NCBI GenBank assembly: GCA_011319805.1 | Contig: SJRY01000143.1 | Coordinates: forward strand, 310,001-374,000 | Direction: 5' to 3' | DNA length: 64,000 bases | Origin: Macrocybe gigantea | Taxonomy: Eukaryota; Basidiomycota; Agaricomycetes; Agaricales; Callistosporiaceae | Shown: one piece after another, positions 56,083 to 64,000 of the stretch | Position numbering within the stretch: the first letter of the stretch is position 1 | How the letters are laid out: every line of letters begins with the position of its first letter | Notes under the pieces: model-generated | What the model saw: only the letters and a program-made list of their open reading frames with translations | What the model was told of the DNA's origin: nothing | Database searches by the model: none | Made by a program: the position numbers and the translations under genes

Positions 56083-57215
56083 ACATTGAAGCACTGATAA
56101 CTATCAGGAAGCACTAACCTACAAACCAACAAGGTGGAATGAAGGAAGCGTCAGTCCCTATCTGAGGCTGTATAAACTATGAGCTGTCCAAGTTGCAGTG
56201 TAATCCGAGGGACTGTAGAGTGAAGAGGGGAATGGAACGGAGTGATTATAGATAGTTTTGAGTGGATTTTGGGGATTTCAAGACAAGGTGGTGTAGACTT
56301 AGCTGAGTTTCTGAGTGATATCAGGGGCTTCAGTGACAGTTTTGGAAGGGTTTTGACAATGGTGACTTCCACGTGAAGTCATGGACACTGATTTCGAGAC
56401 TAAGTATTGTGGCTCCACATGAGCATGACACTTTGGGATTGGATAACACAAGGACTCCACACAAGCCATAGACTGCGAGACTGCTGAAGGACTGAGACAG
56501 TAACTTTTTCTATTTTATTACAAATACCAAGTACATGGGTTTTTATAGGTAAGACGATTTTGAGTATCAGAATAACTGGCGAAGTCAAAACTGAATGAGA
56601 GAACATATCGTATGATTTCAAAAGGGTCGTTTTGAGGCTGAAACATCGGAGAGATATAAGTCCATTCAAAATCTGAATATAAAAGGTGAAACAGTAGGTA
56701 AAAGAACATCCTGAAGCCAGTGCCATGCATCATAGAATGGAACATGAAAATAATCTAAGGAACATAGAATATATCAGTGAAATATGAGTCATGAATTTCG
56801 AAATGAGAGTGGATGAAATGGTAACATGCTCGAAATCCCTTGTTTCGAATGTACTGTGGCAAGGCAGTGTCAGGAATGCAGGAAGGCGTGAGGTGGTGTA
56901 GTACTGAAAATGGTAGTAGTCTTGCCATATCAGGATCTGGAAATTGAGGGAGGCATATAGGAATAGGACTGCCTGACTGGATTGGATGATATAGGAAGTG
57001 CAGAATATTCAGAATGTATGGGTGTGATGCATTTGGCAAAGTGTCTGGGACCTGGAATGGAAGCCTTATGGAGTTGTCAATATCCTGAGCACTCAAATGA
57101 GAAGTCAGCGGCTGGACTGCAGTATCATGCTGAGGGGGCTGAATAGTGGTAGTGATTTTGAATGCAGGAGTGGAATTACCAGATTAGGACTTATTGGCAG
57201 TCAGCAGTGTGGAGC
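56083..57215. other. 1.1-kb unassigned segment inside LINE ORF1 (minus copy)
   Basis: Between the two conserved parts of ORF1, the minus copy has about 1.1 kb with no counterpart in the plus copy, which has 256 bp of different sequence there. The minus strand has frames of 108-113 codons (for example FRACYHFIHSHFEIHDSYFT, ending at 56,755) that I do not recognise. No terminal repeats or target duplication were found. It may be an older insertion or a captured sequence. Confidence 0.45.
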
Positions 57216-57922
57216 ACTTATCAGCGCATTCCAAGGCAGTGCTGAGGTCCATCGAGCATAGGGATGGTGAACATATTGATGTTGCCAGCACTGCTGACCA
57301 AGGTTGCAATGCCTTCGGCAATGGCATATTGATATCCAGCTGGGATGGAGACAGACAAAGAGCTGACCTTCAAAATCCAGTCTTTGAGAGTGGCGAGGGA
57401 TTTGGCGGCAGCCTTGGCTTCACCGTGAAGGAACTGATCTCCTTCAGGGAAGACTGCAATGCCAATGTGGTTGTCATTGTATGCTGCCTCAGTGGACAGA
57501 ATCGATGGGGAAGGGGGGGCAGGAGGTCTGGTAGGCCCACCTGCATTGGAAATATTGGTGTCATTGGTGTCCATGAGACCATCACCATCTTGGAAAAGAA
57601 GGCTCTCATTCCTTGGAGGGGGAGGTGGAGCAGGAGAATGAGATGGGCTAGCAGAGGGCTATCTAGGGTGCGGATTGAGTGGTGCAGGACCACCACCACC
57701 AATGATATTGAGCAAGTCATCACTTATAGAAAAACTCTAATAAGTCAGTTGATTTTCAGCCAATTTTCACAAAATGAGAGGTGAAAGTGCTCAAGAGTTT
57801 AAGAAACTCGGGTCTGTAGCTTGATTCAAGATCAGCCCAGTCGATGACAGTGTAGAATGATGAAGACAATGGAGGCAAGTGGTTTACACTTGTTTATAAA
57901 TGGGCATTGTGGAAAGAGGTGA

Positions 57923-58537
57923 TGTGTCTCTCAGATGTGATCTTGTGGATAGTCACGATCTGATAGTTATTAGCTTCTCCATCCCAGGAGAACCTCTATT
58001 TCTTGCAAATGCCTACTCTGATGTAGATAGAAGCACCATTTACCTACTGCATGATTGTGCAGAAAGACCTGATTTCCCTAACCTGGCCTATCTGGAGGGG
58101 GGGGATTTCAATTGTCATTATGAGCTCTGGAATGGAGTTTATATTTAGCAGCATACACAAGGGGAGATGCTGTGTAATGCAGCCCTTGACCTTGGGCTAG
58201 AATGGGTGGAGCCATCTAATCATAGCCCAACCTTTGTCTCCCACAACCCAGAGCTTCGGCCCTCAGTTATTGATTTGATGTTCATCCCTATCGATGTGGT
58301 TGGTGGGGGTAGCACCAGTCATTGTTGACCACTTGAGACTGACTTCAGACCATTCTCTGCTATCACTTTTATTAGACATTCTACTGTTGGACCTCTTCAA
58401 TCCACACCAGACTCTTTCAAAGGATAGTGTGCCAGAATTCATCTCTGATATCACTGGTGATCTGCTTGGTATGGACTTGGTGCCAATCAAGTTACCAGAT
58501 GACCTGGAAAGCATCCTTCATACTCTCTCCAGATCAG
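57923..58537 (+). pseudogene. LINE endonuclease fragment without the internal deletion
   Basis: The translation (HDLIVISFSIPGEPLFLANA; NLAYLEGGDFNCHYELWNGV; MLCNAALDLGLEWVEPSNHS) covers the endonuclease segment that is missing from the two large LINE copies, including the GGDFN catalytic block. It shows what the intact family looks like. Its right end is cut by the poly(T) of another LINE at 58,538. Confidence 0.8.
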
Positions 58538-59600
58538 TTTTTTTTTTTTTTTAAATCAACAATTTTTATAGTAGTGCTCGATGGCAGTCTGCTTGTACAT
58601 ACATGATGATATCTATGATAAATACAACTAGTCCGATAGGAACAGACTAAGGTGATATACATGGAGGGCACCCTAACCCTGTTCTCTTGTGCCTGTGCCT
58701 AGGCCGCATAGGCTCGTACTTGTGCTCACTTGTCTGCTAGGCCTGCATCTCCCAGCTCCTAAGAGCCAGATGTGGTTAATTCCATGTAATGGGTTCCAAA
58801 GGGCCCATAATGAACAGGCATCATAGAATCTGTCATGTACAATAAAGCTCGGTGTTTGCTTTCTTCAACCACTATACTGACTTGGTGCTCTGAGTCCTCC
58901 AGCCCGAAGGCTGGCTACAGTTACTTCCACCCAAAGGCCCTGTGAGGAGCCATAACCCCAAGCATCCCCCACTGTGAAAGGGCAGTTACCTGCCCTCCAG
59001 ATCTGGGATAAAAGCACCCACTGCCTTATTCGATGTTAGATACTTAACGAACCAGGAATGCACAAAGGCATCAAACTGGTGTTCAGTTGGCCTGTTCCAG
59101 TTATGGCACAGAGTCATAATGTGGACAGAGTCCTCAGGCCCTCATCCACAGGAGCATTGATCAGCATATGTCTGCAGGCGATGCAGCAGCAGTGAGCAAA
59201 CAGCTCATTGCCTGTCACTAACTTCATGAAGCCTGTTCTTTTTCGAAGTGGGTGTTTAAAGGACTGTGGCTTTCCTGCATCATGAAAACGAAATGTGGAA
59301 GCACTAATGTATTTCTTGATTCTAGCATTGTGGAACTAAGAGGCATGCATGTCATCATCTGCCTCCTTTCAGAGTGTGTCAGTGGTATAAAGGGGACGAG
59401 GTCCCTGAGGGACGTTGAGTTCATGTACTGAATCGTGTGCCTTGACTTGAATAGCCCACTTCCAATGGGAAGGGACATGCCAGAACATAATTTGGTGCAG
59501 CTTGGATTGGGCCAATCAAGTGTGCAATAAAGTGCACAGAGCAATAGAATGAGACTCCACAGAGTGGGGGTTGCAATCGATAATGCGATTGATTGCATTC
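58538..59600 (-). mobile_element. 5'-truncated LINE (3' UTR and RNase H end)
   Basis: Poly(T) at 58,538-58,552 is the inverted poly(A). The remainder is the LINE 3' UTR and the C-terminal ORF2 region (HDAGKPQSFKHP-like block at 59,240-59,300; FWHVPSHWKW-like at 59,440-59,480). The upstream end stops within the RNase H motif next to SINE-like copy 2. Confidence 0.82.
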
Positions 59601-60815
59601 AGGGCCCCAGTAGCCCAGTGGTTTAATCACCACTAAAGACTGGAGAGGTGGCTGTGCAGCCACTGGAAAGGTTATGGGTTTGATTCCCACTCATCTCCTG
59701 TACCTTGAAAGTAGGGATAGGCATGTAACCCATCATTGGTTACAGTCATGTGCTTGGTGACTCAGGTTGGTAATCAACTCTGAGGCAGTACTATGGTCAT
59801 GTGACCTTCCATAACTAGGGTGGTAACCTGGTCACATGATAGGAATGATTGCGGGAGCCCAAAGTGGCAGGTCAGGTGACCCCTGACAGGCTGTGCCTGA
59901 AATGGTCACATGATTAATCATATGATCAAGTAGGAAGTGAAAGCACAGGGCGTGGTAAGCAGGGAAAGAACTTGAGAACCATCCGACCTATGATGCACAC
60001 CCTATAATGGGGTGTTCCAGAGCATGTGCACTTCCGGAAGGTGCCGCACACCCTGTAATAGGGAGTCTCTTCAGACTGTGAGCTTAGGACAGGACACCCC
60101 CACCAGTTAATCTCATGCCTAGTCTAACCAACTGGATTAGGCTAGGAACCTGGTCATTAGTCAGTATTGGTAGTGTGGACCGGTCCTTGGGCACACTTGG
60201 GGAGTCCCCAGGCCCAGGGGTAGCCACCACATGATTATAAAGCACTGCTCAGGTGGGAGCCTGAGACCTCCTTGTGGGGCATGCATAACCGGATTAAGCA
60301 TGGGTGTAGAACTCCCCAGCCTAGGCCTTAGGTCTAGGGGTGCACACTGGGGCTGGATGCTGGCAAGGCAGAGACCTGAGACATGATTGGGGATCCACGC
60401 CCTCTGGGCATCAGTGAATCACATGCTCAGGAACGGGAAAATTAAAGTAGGTGGGGCTTACCAATATCCAGCTTGCTGTCGGCTTGGCCTCTTAGTAACT
60501 CACTTCCTGGCTGAAATTCGGACCGTGGCGGACCAGGGCAGTCCCCTGACTCCAGTCCGAGAGGACTCATCCTCTGCCGGTTCATCTGGATGACTAATCC
60601 AGGCTTTGAATTCAAGTTGATTCCAGGGTCTAGACACAGAATTCCACCGGTTAGTCTAGCACCTATTCTGCAAAGGAAACGGTGATAAGGGTCCTCCACT
60701 TGGAGGGCCCTAAACTTCGTGTATTTATTATAGGTACCCTCATGTATTTACAAGCGGACTGCCATCGAGCACCACTATATAAATTGTTGATTTAAAAAAA
60801 AAAAAAAAAAAAAAA
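59601..60815 (+). mobile_element. tRNA-headed SINE-like element, copy 2 (complete)
   Basis: This uninterrupted copy of about 1.2 kb has A box-like TAGCCCAGTGG (59,611-59,621), B box-like GGTTTGATTCC (59,677-59,687), a non-coding body, and an end identical in type to the LINE tail (tacaagcggactgccat..; ttgttgattt) followed by poly(A) 60,794-60,815. Both copies begin at the same point, so this is a real 5' end. It is long for a SINE. I call it SINE-like because of the Pol III-type head and LINE-type tail. Confidence 0.78.
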
Positions 60816-61453
60816 GGCATCTGGCAGAACTCTATGAAGGATGCTGGTGTCTTCTTGAGCCATATTATCTGGCAGGGCTGGCTAAAGGTCTCAAGATGAG
60901 TGTCATCACATTTAATGTCACTCAATATTTCCCTTCACTTAACTATCATATGCTGGTGAGAATACTGCATCACAGAGGCTTCACACATCAAGTGTCAAGA
61001 TTCTTCGAGTCATATCTCATTGGGCATAAAACTTCTTATGCCTGGCACAGCGCTATCTCACCTGAGTTTGATGCCAATGTGGGTGTTGGCCAAGGCTCAG
61101 CTCTATCCCCTGTACTGTCTGCCCTTTATCTGGCACCAGTGCTGAAAATATACCAGAAGGTTGGCAATATGCCAACTATCATGTCATTTGTAGATGATGG
61201 GCTGATCATTGCTTAGTTCAAATCCATCACAGAAAATGTTCTGAAGCTCCAGAGGGCATATGTGTCTGTGCACAACCTCTTTACAGACTTCAGTCTTGTT
61301 GTCGAATACAACAAAACTGAACTGCAGTACTTTTCATGCAATAGTAGGGATCCCAGTCCTTCTATCAATCTGGAATTTGCCCCATTCATGGGCAATACAC
61401 CACTACAATCCAAGGATGTCTAGAGATACCTTGGGTTCTTTTTAGATGCACGT
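60816..61453 (+). pseudogene. LINE reverse transcriptase fragment
   Basis: The main frame (60,896-61,216) reads TFNVTQYFPSLNYHMLVRIL, VGQGSALSPVLSALY and SFVDDGLIIA, the RT core of the same LINE. The left edge follows the poly(A) of SINE-like copy 2, and the right edge is cut by a T2 LTR. Confidence 0.82.
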
Positions 61454-61870
61454 TGTTATGATTTTAGGACTTATTATTATCTTGATGATGGGCATGTGAC
61501 TCAAGAACCACATGATGAACACGTGATACAAAGCACGATGCAACATACAGGATACAATGTGACGACTCAAGATAACCCTATAACAATGATGTGTCAGCAC
61601 TGACTAGGGCATAGGGTTATTGCATAGCACCTGTAGAATACCATAAGGAGTGCAGCAGGATCCTTACTCATTCAATTTAGGGTAGGGGGTTGCATGTAAC
61701 ATGAGGATAGTATAGTCATAGTCCATGCTTAGGAGTCATAATGTATAAATAGCTAAAATTGTGTATAGTAGAACTTAGCTTTGAGCTGGCTAAATATTAG
61801 CATACTTCTCTCTGCCTCTTACTCTCAGTTAGATAGAGTGACCTGCATGCAGATTTAGTTTTGCATAGCA
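61454..61870 (+). repeat. 5' LTR of a T2 element running off the right part
   Basis: This 417-bp T2 LTR (TGTTATGATTTT ... TTGCATAGCA) is followed after 2 nt by AGCTCGAAGCT (61,873-61,883). That is the exact complement of AGCTTCGAGCT in the T2 LTR at 42,962-42,972; this LTR's own copy at 61,777-61,787 has one C-to-T change. It is therefore a 5' LTR with a self-priming PBS, followed by gag. Confidence 0.82.
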
Positions 61871-63417
61871 AAAGCTCGAAGCTAGCCCTTGCGCACCTCA
61901 CTACTCTCACTCTCCTCCACTGCCCTTCCTTCATTGCCCAACAGCCTTGAGTGCCATGTGACTAAAGGAACCTGCTGCATCGTTATACCTCTTTTCCCTA
62001 CTGAAACTAATATTTTTACTTTCCACCACCACTCCCCACCCCACACCAACCTTTGTTCTGGTCTCTGTTATTGGTCCTTGTTCATTGCATTTGGAAGTGT
62101 GAGAGGACTAGGGGTAACGTTGAGTCTGACCCTGTCTGAATCAAACATCACAAGGCCAGAGAGACCTACTGTGCATCTGACCAGGTAGTTTGCTGACCTG
62201 GGGCATACCGAAGCAAGAGAGACCAGAGGACTTGGATGTGTGGACAGTCCCCACCTACCAACCACCTTTTCTCAAACATGCCCTTGAAGATCATTGTTGG
62301 GAATGTGTATTGACCCGAAATGAGAAAGGAGTTGCCAGACCGCTAGGACTTCTGATGATAAAACCTTCCTTGACTGCTATTTGGGGCATCCCCATTGTAA
62401 CAAGGATTTGAGCTGACCCATCTGCAGTTTAACAGGCACCTACCCCTTTTTCTCTGGATCCAACTGAAGTGGGAGTTGATAGTTGCACGCTGCCCACATG
62501 GTACTATTCAACAAAAACACACCAAACACCAATCCCTCTTACCTCACACATTATGGAACTCATTACTGCCCTTTTTGCCTTCATCACCATCATCCTTACC
62601 ACTCTTTTTACTGCCAATCATCTTGCCCTGGCCTGGAGCACTCTTTGAAACAATCTGCAGCAGGCCAAACAGGTTCAGAATGTGACACAGACTTTGGTCA
62701 ATGCAATCAAAGAAGAACTGGATTTGGGCCAGAAGCCCAAAAGAATGAAATCAGAACTGCCAGATCCATATAAAGGGGATCCCGGTTTGATCAGAAGTTG
62801 GCTTTGACATATGGAAGTCTACTTCGACAAAGAAGAAATTACCAACAAGTGGGATATGATCACCTATGCATTGCAATGGATCACAGGAGGCAAGGCTGAA
62901 CATGCATAGAACTGGGCAGACTCCAAGCTACAAGAGTGGCTAGAGTTCAAGACAGAATTGAATAGATGTAGGCAGGAATTTGGAAACCATTCCATCTACG
63001 ATGATTGGAAACATGGCCATATCGTTACGCTAGCAACGGCTAATACTCCGGAAGTCAGAATGGACCCCCTTGGACATCTTCCACCATTCAAGGACTGGGA
63101 GAACTTCAAGGCAGAAGCCCATGAATTCTTCATGACCACAGAGACAAGGAATAATGCAATCATCTGGATTAAGGAACTGTCGCAGTGACAATGACTAGTC
63201 AAGGACTATATCATTGAATTCTGGAGCTGGGCTCCCTTGATGGAATATAACGATATCACTCTCATCAATATCTTTAAACATAGAATTGATCAGGCACTCA
63301 GATGTTGAATCATTGAACTAGGAGGTGTCCGTGAAGAGGACATCGACTAGTGGTATAAACAAGTGACAGAACTGGACTGGCAATATCACCAGGCCTAAAA
63401 GGAATTCGGAGGCCATA
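61871..63417 (+). pseudogene. T2 leader and Gag remnant
   Basis: After an untranslated-looking leader, frames around 62,550-63,400 encode a Ty3-type Gag (MKSELPDPYKGDPGLIRSWL; MEVYFDKEEITNKWDMITYA; FKAEAHEFFMTTETRNNAII). Stops at several tga codons show decay. Pol is absent because LINE sequence follows at 63,418, so the element is 3' truncated or interrupted. Confidence 0.72.
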
Positions 63418-63890
63418 ATATGAAGAGGATCCTCAAGTGATGACTGATGAATGATGCAGGTCCAATCAGAATGAGTAAGGCCTCCAATTACTGTCTTGCA
63501 CTCAACATTGTGAGCAGATGGAGCATGTCTTACTAAATTCCAAGCTGAGAGTGGAGAGGAGAACATCCATATGTATATATTTTCTATTTACGTTTTGAGA
63601 GAAAATATAAAGAAAAGAAATCAATGAGCACCTGCCTATACCTGGAACTACAGCCAGAGCTGTGCTACCAGAAGTGTCACTCATGACATGCCAGCCTCTG
63701 CATTACTCTGCAGGGAGGCATTAGAATGATTGCTACCTGATCATTTTCAATCACACACCAGTTTGTAATGTTCTTTGATCCAATCAGGATCAAAGTGGTT
63801 CTTCTAAAAGGGACACTTCTGATCATCGGTGGAGTGGTCTCAGCCACAGCTGAGATACTTTGGAGGGTAAGAGCAGGAAGGGCTGGTTGG
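63418..63890 (-). pseudogene. LINE ORF1/ORF2 junction fragment
   Basis: The minus strand gives the endonuclease start (AWNLVRHAPSAHNVECKTVI; GGLTHSDWTCIIHQSS) and, to the right, the end of ORF1 with its zinc-knuckle region, matching 47,100-47,600 of the plus LINE. Homology fades at about 63,890. The last 110 bp of the window are not assigned. Confidence 0.75.
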
Positions 63891-64000
63891 CATAGCAGTA
63901 AACGCCTACATGATGCAGGCAGGAAGTATCATAACCCTGTAACAGTTGTTCCCACAAGGGAGGTGACTTGGTCATATGACTAAGCAGCTAGCACATGATA

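Larger units (their letters stand above)
53514..57922 (-). mobile_element. LINE, minus copy, truncated in ORF2
   Basis: This mirror-image LINE starts at 57,922 (tcacctctttc), reads leftward through ORF1 (MDTNDTNISNAGGPTRPPAP at 57,221-57,574; knuckles at 54,876-55,088) and the ORF2 endonuclease, and ends at the poly(A) of SINE-like copy 1. Positions mirror the plus copy with a constant coordinate sum of 102,064 from about 46,550/55,514 inward, with almost no differences. Outside that tract the two copies are visibly diverged. It shares the plus copy's endonuclease deletion and solo LTR. Confidence 0.85.

Noticed and set aside
63890..64000. A second tRNA-like head near the right edge (ggcatagcagtaaacgcc)
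   Set aside because: The A box resemblance is weak, no B box is clear, and the sequence runs off the window.

Overview
The window looks like chromosomal DNA of a filamentous basidiomycete, probably an Agaricomycete. Its housekeeping genes are cut by many introns of about 40-70 nt, neighbouring genes are 75-230 bp apart, and the protein set is fungal: an SPX-RING ligase, a CSC1-type channel, a Cdc4-type myosin light chain, ETF-QO, an Ubx2/FAF2-type UBX protein, profilin and COQ1. No species is claimed.

Layout. (1) Bases 1-15,650 are gene-dense and strictly strand-alternating. Nine genes form four consecutive head-to-head pairs with 75-134 bp between start codons: MRF1/CSC1-like, PAC1-like/cdc4, ETFDH/UBX, PFY1/COQ1. 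Several of these genes carry exactly one apparent 1-nt loss, mostly in or beside a short homopolymer, which points to indel errors in the sequence rather than dead genes. (2) Bases 15,650-64,000 hold no recognisable host gene and are a nested graveyard of retroelements. Two LTR families occur. T1 has 320-bp LTRs and a Ty3/chromovirus-type pol with a chromodomain; T2 has LTRs of about 360-420 bp. There are also a Copia fragment, a poly(A) LINE with APE endonuclease, RT and RNase H, a 1.2-kb tRNA-headed SINE-like element that shares the LINE 3' tail, and an internally deleted pogo/Fot1-like DNA transposon.

The best element is T1 copy 'B' (31,097-37,612). Its two 320-bp LTRs look identical and it has a perfect GCTCC target duplication. 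It shows an unusual set of expression signals. An 11-nt primer-binding site is complementary to the LTR about 30 nt downstream of its TATA box (Tf1-like self-priming). A first ORF is separated from gag by an in-frame TAA. A canonical slippery heptamer, GGGTTTT, joins gag to pol. A small third ORF after pol starts at an ATGA overlap with the pol stop. The family-2 LTR independently shows the same 11-nt self-priming arrangement.

Other T1 copies record the structural history. One 320-bp LTR is scattered over three places (229 + 45 + 46 bp = 320). This shows that element X inserted into the LTR of element Y, followed by two inversions. The larger inversion has a visible crossover: an inverted tract of about 742 bp (27,723-28,464 and 40,485-41,227) that is nearly identical between two otherwise diverged copies. 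Further right, two LINE copies in inverted orientation share about 2 kb of near-identity, including the same solo LTR with the same target duplication, which implies gene conversion or inverted duplication. Older copies have lost CpG and gained TpG/CpA stop codons, whereas B has kept its CpG.
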